Shown: positions 45,122-58,330 of the stretch, piece after piece
Position numbering within the stretch: position 1 is the first letter of the stretch
Layout: each line of letters opens with the position of its first letter
Assembly: GCA_021234155.1 (NCBI GenBank)
Contig: JAJEKV010000053.1
Span: forward strand, 1 to 64,000
Length of the DNA: 64,000 bases
Reading direction: 5' to 3'
From: Isoetes taiwanensis
Lineage: Eukaryota; Streptophyta; Lycopodiopsida; Isoetales; Isoetaceae
Program-made: the position numbers and the translations under genes
Notes under the pieces: generated by a model
Database searches by the model: none
The model's input: only the letters and a program-made list of their open reading frames with translations
What the model was told of the DNA's origin: nothing

Positions 45122-47890
45122 ATGTCTGCGTCAAATTCTCCACCTCGGCGTGCAAACATTGCTCACGGCCTGATCTCCTCATCACCTGCTCGGGGCCTAT
45201 CCGTAACATGCCTTCATCCATCACTCTTACGGCCGCTCGCCTACGCCTTCCTGACCATCATCTCCCTACTGGTGAAGCGGGGATATCCACATGTCTCTTT
45301 GCTCTCCCGGGATTTTCCCTTCCTACCTTTCCCACGCTCTTCACATTTACAATCTTACGGACCTCAAACCCAATGATCAGGCACCTCCGGTACCCCTCAC
45401 CACCCGCCCTTGAGGTCTTTTCCAGCACCATACCCTCAACAACTCCACCTCAATATCCTCTTATCATGTTCGGTCCAGCTCAGCACTTTTACCTCTACCT
45501 TTCCAGACCCTTAAGCTGACTTATCCCACCTTTGGCAACACGAAGGCAAACCTTTAGACCAAAGTGCTCAGGCCCACATGGAAGAATCCGAGGCTCACCG
45601 CCCCGGAATGGTCATGCATAACCTCAACTGAAATTCCTACATCTTTTCCGCCACATTGCGTGGCTCCCTCATCAATGGCCTGCGTCCAGCAAAAGCCCTT
45701 TGGAAACAAGATTGGTCGAAATGAAATGCTTTTCTTTCTCACTATGGGACCTCTGGAGGATGATCAACTTCATCTCAAGCAACTCAATGACCTTTCAACA
45801 AGAAGAGACCGTCTTCACCCTTCGACCAAACTCAAGGGTACCCACCTCGGGCGGATCTTTGCGTTTCTCCACTTCTTCCATTTCGGACATGAATACTCGC
45901 CAAAGAACTCAAGGAGTATCGATCTTATTGATCCCTTTCGGTCAATGTTTCCTCCAAGGACTCTTCCTCCCTTTCATTCCACCCTCATGATCAATAATTC
46001 AACTCAAAGCCAATTGGACTTGCTATCGGATCTGGTGCCATATACTGCAAATATCAAAGACCCTTGGCGAATAGGTGCAACTCCACCAATGAGCGCCCTT
46101 TCATTCCAACCGCCATGGTTCCTGGGATCAGAATGCTCAGGCTCAACACTCATCCTACACCTTTCATAACAGATGGTTTTATCAAGTGCAGAAACAACAC
46201 CATACCACGCCATAATGAGTGTAACTGCGAGAGCAGCAATCAACTCTCATCAAACGAGAGCAACAACGGGGACCCAACACGTTCTCCTTTTGATCCTTAA
46301 AGCTTCGATGTTATCGCACATCAAGAATGGGGTCATACCACCACGGCGTGTCTCAACTTCCCCAAGTTGGGGTGCGGCTTCAGCTTCATCGGAGACATCA
46401 GTCGGTCCTCCTCGGCTTACCAACTGCAGTTTGCTAATGGCAAACAAGGCGTCAGCTTCTTGGGAAGCCACCTCGTGCACCTCAAGAATCAACGCTATCA
46501 ACCTGCTCTGCTAATCAACCTCAGATGGATCAACAAACACAAAGAAGAAATTTTGGGGCTCTTAATCCTCCGGTCCGACCATCAAATTGGGTTGGTTTGG
46601 TTTCACGCTGACCGGCGTCCGCGTCCTTAACCATTATTCCTAATGGCACGAATCCCGCCTTTGCGAGCCGACGCCCATTCCTCATGCGAAGACAAAAAGG
46701 TCCATTTTGCAGGACTTGGAGAAACTCATGCCTAATGTCATGCCTAAAAAGTTAAGCCAAAGCATTTTTGAACCTCATGCAAGGCTGCCAAGGCCTTACG
46801 TTGGCTAGAAATGTCCATGCCACCACGAGCTCAACAACGACAAGGCAGCACCTTCCACGTCTCAACCTCCCGCGGCTTTATTATATCCCAATATCATTTC
46901 GCGGAGGTTGACCTACTCAAAGAAGTTGCCGCTTCCTTACCAGCACTCCCTTTTATTGGATCCGGTAGATCCTTTTTTCTCATGTGCCTGCGGAACTCCA
47001 GGAGGAGCTAGCCAAAATCAAAAATTCCTTTAAGCTTGGCCACAATTTTGAAACTCGGCCTCCGCTCCCTCAAGGACCGTTACCACTCCGACCGTTTTGG
47101 TTGGTCATTCGCCACTTACTCATACACACATGCCAGGTGGGCCATCAACAAGTCAATCATGTTCAAATTGTGAGGTAGCGTCACATCTCATCGCGGGATA
47201 AACTCCAAACAAATGGGCATCAAACAACTCTATCGCGTCCCCATATGACATCAAATTGGCCAATGGCCATATCCACGAGACCTCAAGGTCCACGCCTCTT
47301 CTTCACATCAACATGGGTGACCGATTCCCTTTGGATTTGGTGTTTTGGAAGTGAGAAGATCGTGTGATTATGAAATGTTGGTTTGCACCTTTTTCCATGA
47401 GCCAAGAGCATTCATTCTTGGGCCTGGATCGGGTTTAGTCATCAGCGATGGTCACCTCAATGCCACCATGGACTTGGAAACCGCAAAATCATTTTCACGC
47501 ACAATGCTGAACCCTCTCTCTCCGACCAATCACTCCGAGGGCCGCCTGAATATTTATCAAGTTCAGTTCCATCTCATGAAGTCTGCTCTGTCATCCTACC
47601 CTAATATGCCGATCCTTGGGGAGAAATAACTCTTGATCCGAGGGCCGCGGGCTGCTTTGCTTGACCTCTTACGGCTCCTTGCAATCCCGAATCCAACGTG
47701 TTGATCACTTTTCGCATTTAACCTCCCGCAGCTCTCCCGGCTTACAAAATAATACTGTCATGAGCAACCTGCAGCTGAGGAAACTCATCAACCTCTCTTT
47801 TCACCACGCTGCAGTGCCAAGCATCATGTTACCTCCCTGCTCATATTGTCCAACCGCGGAGGTTATCCCCATATTCAGACTCTAAGTCGA
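45122..47890 (+). pseudogene. Gag-like region of the gypsy element
   Basis: Position between the 5' LTR and reverse transcriptase predicts gag and protease. An ATG at 45122 opens a frame rich in Ser, Pro and Arg, and other frames continue in pieces through 47.9 kb (201 codons at 45564, 113 codons at 46173). I could not see a zinc knuckle or the protease DSG motif, so the domain call is from context only. CG-rich, coding-like base composition contrasts with the AT-rich flanks. Confidence 0.5.
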
Positions 47891-47899
47891 TTGTGGATG

Positions 47900-50600
47900 A
47901 GGCAACAATCAGCCCGTCCGGCCCTTCTTGCCGCCAATCTTGGGCACCCTCATCGTGCTTGAGGCAAGGCCACGCCTTCAAAATTCAAAACACATTTTGG
48001 CACGGAGCTAGAGAGATCTTTGGGATCAACAAAACCTTGGGGAACTCACCATTCCTACCAAGTCCGATGCACGCCCAGCAAACTTAGCAAAGCATCGCTC
48101 AACCCCACCATTACGGATCGGCTACGCGCAAATTGACAAACTCTCACGCAGTTTGATCTATGAGGTCAAACATTCGAAAGTGGGTGAGCCCCATCGTCAT
48201 TGCACTCAAACACAATGGTAAGATCCGGCGCTTGTGTGGACTACCGAAAACTCAATCGTGCCCTGAGCGTGATCATTTTCCCCTTCCCTTCAATGCACTG
48301 TGTTCCGAAGAGGTTCTTTGGGACGCGAGATGTACCCTTCATGGATGTTTTTTGCTACAATCAGATCTCAATCAAAGAATCTGGATCAACTCAAGATACC
48401 TTCACCACCCCGTTAAGCACTTTTTGCCCCACAAGGTGGTTCCTTTTGATTATCAAACTCTCCATCCACGCTTTCAACGATCATGTTTCTATTTTTCAGG
48501 ATTTTATGAAGGAAAATCCCTTCTTGCAAATTTTTCAAGATGACTTCTTCTGCCCGCTTAACGCCCATGGTATTGACCATTTGATAAATTGGAACTTGTC
48601 TTTTCGGAAATGTGATGAGTCAGGCATTAGTCTCAATCCCGAGAAATGCACCTTTGTGTCACCCTTGTTCATTTGGGACATGGTCGACACCACCGGGATC
48701 TACAAAATCACCGGTGTGTGCTCAAGGCTCCAAGCACCACCAATATAAAGGAAACACGCCTTCTTAGGTAAGGTCAATTATTACTCCACCTTCATTCCCG
48801 GACTCGCGAAACATTGCGCATCCCATTCATAAACTCACGGGTGATGAATCCACCCGGGCTTGGAATTCCTGGAAGGATGTCGCTTTCCCAAAGCTTGAAG
48901 CTTTGCTTACTCAGGCCCCGTTCTTGTTCCTCCTCAATGGGACAAGCCCTTTCATGTCCATGTCGATGTCTTGGCCTTTGCTATTGAGTCGTTTTTCTCA
49001 AGAATATGATGCGACACCGACAAACCAAACCGCTACGCGCTTAAATCAATCTCATTAACGCAACTACTCGCCATGGAGCGAAGCCTTGGGTTTAATTTTT
49101 CTTCAACCCAACGCTCTACTATCTTTTGGCAACAAATCAAATTCTTTGTTGACCACCGGTGCACTTCTTTACTTGATCAACAAACCACCACGCGGTAGCA
49201 TTGCCGTGGTCCCATTTGCAAGAATTTGCACCTTTTGAAATTGTTCAAGGTCTAAGAAATCTCATGTTGTCCTTGATGATCTTTCACGATCCACCGCGGA
49301 TGATCCCTCATCGAGTCTCGGACGCCTTTCGATGCTCAACTCTTTTCCGTCACGCAACACCACATTGGTTCCATGACTTTCAACAAGATTCTCCTCAGTG
49401 CTCTTCCACCGCAGGACGCCACGCTCTCTCCAGATAGCGACAATCCCGCCGACATCAATTTCTCCGCTGAGGTCCGCGGACTACACCATGGTTGCGGTGC
49501 CATCTTTACAAAAAGGGTAAGATACCATTCGCCCGGCCGTATTTCTCCCTCAGGAGGTCCCGGATATTGTCAGAAGCCATGAAGGGCCGGTGGTGCGTTA
49601 TTTTCATGGGTGACACTTCGACGCAAAAACCTTCTTCGGTATTTTTGGGCCCACTCTTCAAAGACGCTCCCGCCCACGCCCGCACGATGTGATGCTACGC
49701 GGCGTGTGGGGCGGCCGCGGCCGTGGCGACGCTCTTCCACTTGGCTCGGGTCGCCACGCCCACTTCCCTGAGCAAATGGGGAATGGATTTTGCCAGGACC
49801 CATCGATCTGATCATGCAGACACCGTGGTTCAAGATCCTGGTTCTCACTGACACGCTGCAAATGGGGCGGAAGCTTGCGCACTTCCAGACACAACACCTG
49901 GCCAAGACTACCAAGGTCCTCTATCAACCAAATCATCCACAAGGATTCGCTGCCCCACGGAGCTGGTGAGTGATCATTGAATTATCCATTTTATCAATCA
50001 TACCATCAAGGAGCTGACGGATTATCTCCGATACATCATCACAAGAGCACACCTTACTATCCTCAAGGGAATGGTTTGGGAGAGCAGCACAAACAAAACT
50101 CGGTCACAATTCTCAAGAAAATTTGTGATGCTTCTCAAGACCGACCATTGGCAAAACAAACTTCCTATCGTCTTTGGGCTTACAATACTTGTTTCAAAAT
50201 AGCTACAGTCACACCCTTTCAAATTGGTTTTATGGTCAAGAAGCTCTCATGCCGCTTTGAATACATACTTCTAACACTGTTTTCAATCAAGCACGCCTCA
50301 TAACTACCACAGCACTCAAAGAAAGGGTTTATCAATTGGAACAAATTGGATGAACTTAGAAGAGATGCTTATATTCGAAGTTCTTCATGGACAAGCGGTA
50401 AAAAAATCCTTACATGACAAACTACCAAGACAAAAAAACATTCAACTAAGGAGATTTGGTTCTTCTTTATGATTCTCTGTGACAAAACTTTAAATTGTAA
50501 ACTTAAGTTTCGCTGGTTTGGCCCCTTATCAAATTGTTCAAATGGTTCCACCCAAGTTTTTAATCAAGCCGAAGTTAGATGGCACTCCATTATCTATGAC
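47900..50600 (+). pseudogene. Gypsy pol: reverse transcriptase, RNase H, integrase
   Basis: Reverse transcriptase: RIGYAQIDKL near 48115, WVSPIVIALKHNGKIR near 48180, DYRKLNRAL near 48238, a short FMDVF and YNQISIKE stretch near 48340, the catalytic box read FQDDF near 48530, and ISLNPEKCTF near 48628. RNase H C-terminal part: ALLYLINKP near 49158 and an HVV-DDLSRS stretch near 49265-49290. Integrase: WGMDF near 49780, then HHHKSTPYYPQGNGLGE near 50038-50090 and ILKKICDAS near 50120. A C-terminal KFRWFGP segment lies near 50505. These lie in several frames with stops between them. Confidence 0.88.
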
Positions 50601-53600
50601 TTTGGTTAATGGCTTTGGCTCAAAACATTTCATACTGTGTAAAGTGCACATCCACAAATGAGATCTTTCCTTTACACCATCAAATAAAGATAAAGTGACT
50701 AAACCCGGTGACATATTTATATTATAGGTGGAATTTTTACAAAATGTGGGCGTGACCCGATAATTATTTCCATATGGGCACCGGGCTTATATACAAAACG
50801 CCAGAGCCTATCTACTAAGTCCTAAGAAGAAAACCCTCTACTCGGGGTTTGGGAGCGGAGGGGTGTGATGCGCAGGATGGTAGAGGGTTCTGCTCCGGAT
50901 CCTCCTGGCGGTGCAGAACCACCTCCATCCCTGTCTTGGTGGGGATGTTCAGCCATCCTGGCACACCAGCCAGTCCATTCTCACGCATGACATTGTGGCC
51001 AGAGGTCCGTGACAATTCATCTACGGGTAATCCACTCCGGCGGTTCGTGGGCATAGTGGCGTCCCTCGTTCAAACTAGCGGCAGCCATCGCCGAAAGCGC
51101 CATCGGATGCCTTCCGTTTACTCCGGTTAGCCTTATATAGCCCGCGGGAAGTCCTTGTCGGCGTGGACCAATCACATAAATCGCCAACGTGTTTGCAATG
51201 CAAGGCTGTTTTCTAAAGCCGAGCATCTTTTCTCCCGCCGCATATCTAGCCATGGTACCGCCGACACATTCCTTTAATGATATCCCACCGAAGTTGTGAC
51301 GATTAAATGCCATTCGCTTCTTTTCACGCGCCGTCGAACATTAATGTGTGTCCTTTATTACATCACATCCCATCATTCTCCGCCTCATCTCCAGGTTCAT
51401 TCCTTCTCCCTTTGTTGTTTGGGGACTTAGCCAAATTTTTGCCTCTCAATCACCTCCTTGGCATCTTTACCACACCTGGCACCATCAGCGGTGCGGCTTT
51501 CAGCCTTATCATGCCCTGGCCCACCTTTGCGGCTTCCTAAACCTTTTCATAGTTCTCCGCTGTCCTCCGTTTCGTTTCGGCTTTCAGCCCTCCGCCTTTG
51601 AATCACCGGGGTTTTTCCGGGCCAATCTTTGCCATGGCTGCACCAAAATTTTCTACACTTCAAGCTCTCGCCCTGTGGGGCAGCTCTTTTAGAGTCCGTC
51701 TTTCTTGACGCCTACTTTCCGTGAAGCCCTTGTTGGTCCGAATCGTGCGATTCGCAGAACGCGAAACTCACGAATTCTCTCAAATGGAACTTCCGGCCCA
51801 AATCGGCCAGGTGAAGGCGTTCATCTAACATCATTAACAGCCGCGATGGATACCCTACGGTGGTCGATGGCACCACCATTTCGTGACTCAACACCTAATT
51901 CGAGGTATTCCATATTCTTTGCAAACCCCTTTGTTTATCTTGGTCCGCCATACTGGGGATCTTGATGTCACCGCTGCGTTTGGGTGCACCCGCTTATCAT
52001 GCAAACGTAGACGCCTCACCAAATATTGACATGCCCCATGGAAACTTTTGTTAAGTTTTGCGGTGGCGTTAAGTACCTTGGGTATTCTATCAAGAACACC
52101 TATATCAATAAACCTTTCTATAATATCGTAGTCCACCGCTATTTCAACCCACCACATTGATTGGCCCCAATTGCTGTTCTCTATCTTCTCCAAGAAGTAG
52201 ACCGTCTTCTGCCGCTTCTCCTGAAACTACGTGGGAGGCCATCTTCAAACCCTCATCTGTGTTACTTTCCTCCCACAAACTCTCATTCTCAAAATTCCAC
52301 TCAGGTCCCTTCTAAGACTCATCAAGTTGGCACTTCCAGCCCTTCTTCTTCTCGTCATGTCAACCTTCAACACACGCATGTCGTCGCTCTCCCTCCTGAT
52401 CTCATTTAAACCAAGCACTCTAGTCCTCATCATGTGTCCCAAACGTCACAAACAAAGGCCAGCGGTAGGCTCCACCACCACAAACCCTCACATTTGTTGT
52501 ATCGAAGATCGGCCGGGGATGCTCAAGTCACTGTTCCTAAAGTTACAAAGAATCCTGCCAGGCCTCCCCTTATGAATGGGGTTCACACGCCCTGACCTCG
52601 GATGTGGCTGATCAGAAACCTTCAAGCCGCAACAAGTTCAAACTTTGGAAGCCAACTTCAAGAAAAGCATGGGGCTCTCTTACGGGCCCAGCATAGATCT
52701 CAAAAGTGCGAGGATCAGACCAGCCTACTTGCAGAGATCAGCAGGCTTTCGGCAATCGAACCCCGAGGGCCTTGTGGAGCAACACAAGTCCAAAGACACC
52801 CTCCTTAGTGACAAGGAGAAAGATGTTGCTAAACTCAACGCTTTGTACTCAGAGCTTTGTGAAAATTACGATTACTCAGTTCAACACCTTACGGTGTGGC
52901 CTTCGATTGCCTCTTTCATCGGCTCTCCTCCTTGACACTACCTAACATCCCTCCAAGATCGGCTTACGAGGAGGTTCGTAAGCGTAAACTTCTTGATACT
53001 TAGCGGAGATTGTCGTTAGCCGACTCAATGCCCCCGGCAAGCCTCCTCACAAAGTTAACACTTCTCGCAAACGGGTCCGTGACCAGACACGCCTTCTCAA
53101 GTAGAAAAGGACCACAGGATCCGTGACCTCGAACAATGCTCTAGTGCAAACTATTCACCTGGGGATGAGGCTCGGACAAAACTTGAAGGCTACATTACCA
53201 TTGTCTCAACCTCGCTGGTGACTACCCTATTCCTTCGGTTATCTCGGATTATGTGGTTCCCGCCACCTCTTTCTTTCCAAGTGGCATACCGGGATGGTCC
53301 GTTGATGTTCCTGATCAAGGCACATCGCAGATTTTCTTAGGATCCGGCCTCAACTCTGTTGAAGACAAAGGGTTTATTTTGTGCCCTTTAGTCTTTGATC
53401 TCATCTTGTGGACGATCCCGGATATGATCACCTTCGTGAGTTGTTCACCAATGGCATACATTTTTCATGATTTCTATTGGCGGATATTAACGGACAAATT
53501 TCGAGATGGGCCACATCATAACTTTTCAGTTTGACCCCACACTTCAATGGTTGCTTTTGGGTTGCTCTTCATCAAGAGTACATGCCCTGAGAGCTTGCTC

Positions 53601-54460
53601 ATCATTTGCCTCTCGCAAGCTAAGCGCCAACAACAAATAAGGAAGTATAAGGGACATCAGGATCTTCCCTTTGCACAAGTTTACATGCATTTTGCCGGTT
53701 ACAATCAACTGCGTGCTCTTTCCGGATAGGCAAGACAGGTTCCTACGGGTTTGGGATAGCCCTGCGTTTACTCGCCTCCCGCCTCCGAAAGGGGATCGCT
53801 GGTGCAAGGCTCAGATCCGCCCCTGTCGCTGAATTCGAGGAGAGGCTCAACGCCCACGAGGCCTGGCTCCCTTCTCCAGATATGCTTCTGGGGTGCCCCT
53901 CCACGCCTGTGTTTCTACTTCCGACATGCGTCTTCCCTTTCCGACCAAGGTCATGGGATCCACCTCCACCTCAAAATCTCGGCGGATTCGGTTGGGATCC
54001 CGCTTTGTCCGACGATCCGCTTGGGAGGATAATGCCACCTTTAGACATCTGAAACTCCGGATCTATATTGCCAATGCGCGTGGTTCCTAATTCTGACGGA
54101 TGCCATTTATGGCCTCGACACCTTCTTGCACATCTTTGCCACCTCCCCGACCCCGCCATCCACGCGTGGTGGGTTTTGTCTTTGCTTTCGAGCCTCACGG
54201 TCAGCTCCTCGCTTCGGCGTCCCATCTTTTCGCAATCGAATGCGGCGTCGGTGCGATTCTTTACCTCCCTCATACCAGAGTGCCGATTTGTTCTTAAAGC
54301 GCGAAGGCGCCGTGCTCTCAGCCAGCAAATCCACTTACCGATAACCCTCTCGCGCTAACCAGAATCAGCCGCAATTCTATAGATACCGTCCCTCGTAAGA
54401 ATCTGGTGGGAATGCGGCCCTGGGAGACGCTTTCACTCGCTGGGATTTGTGGTTTGGTGA
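50600..54460 (+). other. Extra region between gypsy integrase and 3' LTR
   Basis: About 3.8 kb with coding-like composition but no recognised domain. Frames at 52602-52945 include a charged, possibly coiled-coil stretch (SDKEKDVAKLNALYSEL). Minus-strand frames are equally long and may be shadows. Such extra coding regions are known in several plant gypsy lineages, but I cannot match this one. The interval 50650-51310 is less coding-like and contains a near-inverted pair ('aaccctctactcgg' and 'gtagagggttc'). Confidence 0.45.
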
Positions 54461-54461
54461 G

Positions 54462-54970
54462 TGTTGGTCGTGCCGCTCGTTGCGGACTGTTCATCGGCGG
54501 ACGGGTCGAAACCGAGTCGCTGGCGGTCAGCCAATTCATTGTCCAAAGGCCCCGCGAGAGAATAGCGGCTGACCTATCAAGCGCTGGAACAAATGATGAG
54601 CGTCCGCACTTCGATGTTGTCCGCGTAATTCTAAACGCAAAGGCTTGCGCGGCAATCTACCATCGAGGAATCCTTCCAGAGTCGCACCAGATCACCAGAT
54701 AGTGTCCATATTGGGCCAAAGGCCATTGTACTATATATATGAGTAGAGCTAGCATATGAGGGCTAGATGAGTTTTGAGTCTTGTCTCTCTTCGGTCTTCT
54801 CTCGATTAAGTAGAGCTCATGTATGTTCATCATTGATATCAAAGAAGCATATCATTTTCTCTCTCATTGTTCTTTTTTCGTTTCCGTTTTCTTCTTCTTG
54901 TTCTTTTCTTGCAAATCCCGCATTGACATAGTCCCCCTGATTCTCCTGTTAGATCCAAGGGGTCCTCACA
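54462..54970 (+). repeat. 3' LTR of the gypsy element
   Basis: Aligns with 44359-44878: shared start tgttggtc, shared block 'gacctatc', shared 'ccttccag', and a near-identical second half from 'ccattgtactatatatatg' to 'ggtcctcaca'. The second half has fewer differences than the first. The sequence after 54970 changes to the DUF7869-like gene. Confidence 0.78.
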
Positions 54971-54974
54971 GAGG

Positions 54975-57300
54975 GTGGTCTTTGCAGGAGTTCCCAACCC
55001 GCACCCCCAAACAGACCATCTATCATGTAGATCAACTTATTGGATGTGGAGGACCTTATCCGCAATGGAACCTAATAACTATCTATGTATTATACATGAT
55101 AAATGGACCAACAAAAGACTTGTCTTCCACAATTCAAGTACATTCCTAAGTCATGTGGAAGATCATACTCTTTGCAGATTTCAATGATCGGGGTAATATT
55201 GCATGGGCAATCTCAGATTCCATTATGGCCATTTGGGTTTAGAGTTGTGGGTGATGGTCCAGATTTTTCACATTGGGAGTAACATGAGGTGTTTAAGAAA
55301 CTATGAGAAGGGTTACAATGGTCACTCTACGAGGATCCTACATAGCCAGTGCACTACAGTGCATTGTTGGATGGAACCTCTAATAGTATTGAAAAGTTTA
55401 GCAAGATAAGATAAGATAAGATAAGAATTTTTACGTCCACGGGAACCCAACGGGTTATGGGACGGCACATGCAAGGGCAACAACCCATCTAAAACCCGGG
55501 GACTAGGCCCCATCACCAAATACAATAACATCTCGTGCTAAACCTGAGATCTGGCCCGTAAAAGCTCCTTGCAACTAGATAATTGTGCTGGTCAAAAATA
55601 AGAACAGTGGATGTTTTCTTTCCTATCCTACTTAACAGCTGTGGGTATTTTTGAAAGAGTCAATTTGGGGTTCCTAATGCCCGGAGATACTCATGAAGAT
55701 GTGGACGCATTGTTTGGAAAATATAGTCATGTATTGAGGCAGAGAAGCTACCAACTTTCCTGTGCTATTGAAATATTTCATGGATGTACCTGCACAAATC
55801 CTCCTATAGGATCTACCATAGAAGAAGTGCCTGATTGGAAGAGTTTTGTGGATGGTTATGCTTTTCGACATGGAAGGTCATTCTAGACCTCTTCAATTCA
55901 CTTTTTGGGTGAGACAATGGATTCCAATCATGCAATGGAAAATGAGACCTTGGAGGAGAGGGAGAGGTGGGGCAGAAATTTGTACGAGGGGATGCAAATG
56001 GCAAGCCTATGATACCTCCTGGGGTCAACCAAAAGCTCCTAAAAACCAATCAAGAAGTCAAAGCAATTGGGATTGACTAAGGATGGCATCAATGACTACA
56101 TCAAGCATTGGCAAACTAATTGAGATGAGACTAATGGTGTGTATTGATAGATTATTGGAAGAAGGTGATCAACTTGTTGGATGAGGTAGACACATCCTCG
56201 AGATGAGCTGAAAAGAAGGTGGTTCCCTAAAAAAGCAGGTGGAGAAACATTAGGTCTTGAATGAAGATGATGGTACCATTAGTAGTATTGTGAAGGCATA
56301 TGCTCCTCCTCAATCGACAAACACTATGTTGGTCCTAAGAAGGATAGGCCAAAATATTCAGGCCCTGGATTGTTACTTAACCTTCTATCGACGTGGCATT
56401 AGGGTTTTGAGATAAAAGGGCCTTTCAAACATGCCAACTAAGCCAAATGAAGATAAAATGAACTACCAATCAGTAAAATCGAGAAGTCGACGGGGTCAGC
56501 CAGCAAAGCCCCGTTATAATTCAACTCCTTTGGATCACATTTTCTAGTGATAACTATTGATAGAAAAGTCCAAAATGATTTCGTTTAGTGCAATAGATGA
56601 ATCTGGATTTGAGATCTTTCCAATCTTAGATGCTTTGCACATATTTTAACCACTTATGATTGTCAAAACTCCAAAAAATATGGTTTTACTATTTTACTAT
56701 CCTACGGCTAAAAAGATATGCAAAACCACCCAAGCTTGGAAAAGATCTCAAATGAGATCTATCTATTGCACCAAACAAGAGCTCATTTGGATTTTTCTAT
56801 CAACACTTATCTTTAGAAAAAATGCGAACCAAAGGAGTTAGTTATAATCGCTTTGCTTGGGCCGACCGGATTACGCTTTTTTATTGGTAGTTCATAGCTT
56901 AGTCAGCCTTCTTAGAAGGCCCTTTATGATCTCAAAAAATCCCTAATGAGTGCCACCAATTTGTAGTAGTAAAACCAAGAGATCTAGAGACCTATCCGGT
57001 GTGGTTGGGATACACTATCTCAGGATATTTGCAAAGAAAGAAGGTGATGTTAACTTCAATAAGGTGCCTGTGGAATGGTGGTGTCCAAGACATCAGTTGA
57101 GTAATGTCAAATTGATAAAGAAAGATATTTAGATTGTTGGACAAAGAGGTGTAGGAGAAATCCTAGTGATCCCGATCTTTGGCTAGACATTGAAAGTATT
57201 GTACTGTGGACTCCAAAACTGCGTTCCAAGTAAAACAATGGGAGTTGCCAATAACCGGGATGTAAGGAATAAGGTTCTCATATCCTTGGGGATGCCGTGG
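54975..57300 (+). pseudogene. DUF7869-like protein, degenerate
   Basis: The clearest segment is 55570-55760: LQLDNCAGQ, a frame change, then YLTAVGIFERVNLGFLMPG and DTHEDVDALFGKYSHVLRQR. This matches the signature of the uncharacterised DUF7869 family (xQLDNCxxxNKN ... FLxVGHTHEDxDxxF), known from plants, algae and fungi. Here the signature His before THED is Asp. Further segments in other frames fit a continuation: VPDWKSFVDGY near 55822, then FVVVKPRDLETYPVWLG near 56960-57010, and WLDIESIVLWTP near 57180. Stops and shifts are frequent, so it is not functional. Function of the family is unknown. It begins immediately after the 3' LTR. Confidence 0.7.
55397..55423. repeat. (gataa)n microsatellite
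   Basis: Five consecutive 'agata' units just before the recognisable DUF7869 motif. It interrupts the otherwise coding-like sequence. Confidence 0.8.
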
Positions 57301-57514
57301 AAAAATGAAAACAAGCATTATGTATCAATCATGATTAATAAAAAGTTGTGTACTACTTGAGTTTCATGATATATGATTTTGTAATTTGAAGTTAAGGTGT
57401 GTGAATTTATATTAAGGTGTGTGATTATATGTTAACATATAGTGACTTTTATCAAGTTACTAAAAAATCTTGCAATATGAAATTTGTCCCAAAATCAAGA
57501 CATAATCCCAATTT

Positions 57515-57873
57515 AATTGAATGATGGTTAGTTACAATAAGTGATTGACAGAGTTGGTAAGATTGAAGGATTTTATATCTACTTTAAATGCCATTGGGTG
57601 AGCTCCCGAGGACCTAGACTTTCATGGTAGATCTAATGGTGGAAACAATCCGAGTATAATGGAGGAAACAACTTCAGTAATCGACTAGGTGGAGTCTCTC
57701 TACCATTATGTTGTTGTGAAATAGGACTTCCTACACACATCATTGATGCATAGAATCAGGATACTAAGGCTAATGCTTCCTATTTGTCCCATTGTGGGGA
57801 CTCTTCAGAAGGCCATATTATTATTATTAATAACAAAAAAACACACTCTTACCCTCAAAAAAAAAAAAAAAAA
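57515..57873 (+). mobile_element. 3' end of the same LINE family as 0.4-4.4 kb
   Basis: Matches 4020-4357: 'agattgaaggatt(c)tta', 'aatgccattgggtgagctc', 'gatctaatggtgg', 'gtctctctaccattat', 'attattaataacaaaaaa', 'cacactcttaccctc' and then a run of 17 A (57857-57873). The copy is truncated at its 5' end near 57515. It also has a short extra segment (57655-57680) compared with the first copy. Confidence 0.9.
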
Positions 57874-57879
57874 TCTAGA

Positions 57880-58325
57880 AATAAATAATAGACAACAATA
57901 AAACTCAATTCTAACATCTCCACTCTTCCATTCATGCCAATCTCCTTCAAATTTTGCAAATGGGGCACAATTAAGTAAAATAACCATCGTGTACATAATC
58001 AAATAAAATCATGAGTAAAATCCTAGATGCACGGTTCCTTCAAACTAAAGAGGGGCACACAACTTCAACTATAATTGTTGTTGATTTCACATTGCAAGGC
58101 AAATCTCTAGAGGTTTATAAAAAATAAAAGACCACGATTACTAAACATATCTCAAGGATCAAGCAAATTAGTTCCTTAGTGGCTTCTTATATTTATCAAA
58201 ATTCTTAAAGGGTTGCTCCATATTACCTTTTCCCCTCTAAAGTTACATTGTTTATTCTATCCAACAATGAATCAAACCACCTCTTCAACTTGCTACTAAA
58301 GGCTAATGCCAATGCAGAGCACCAT
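57880..58325. other. No gene recognised
   Basis: AT-rich spacer between the LINE tail and repeat R1 copy B. No coding or repeat signal. Confidence 0.45.
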
Positions 58326-58330
58326 AACTA

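Larger units (their letters stand above)
44359..54970 (+). mobile_element. Ty3/gypsy LTR retrotransposon, degenerate
   Basis: Two related LTRs enclose a gag-like region, a pol region with reverse transcriptase, RNase H and integrase remains in the gypsy order, and about 3.8 kb of extra sequence between integrase and the 3' LTR. The LTRs differ at many positions, so the insertion is old. No intact frame covers any domain. A tRNA primer site and a polypurine tract could not be named, and the flanks do not show a clear 5-bp target-site duplication. The element interrupts or abuts the end of repeat R1 at 44.27 kb. Confidence 0.85.

Noticed and set aside
45564-46169. 201-codon plus-strand frame as an independent gene
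   Set aside because: It lies inside the gypsy element at the gag position. Minus-strand frames of similar length overlap it, and no domain is visible.
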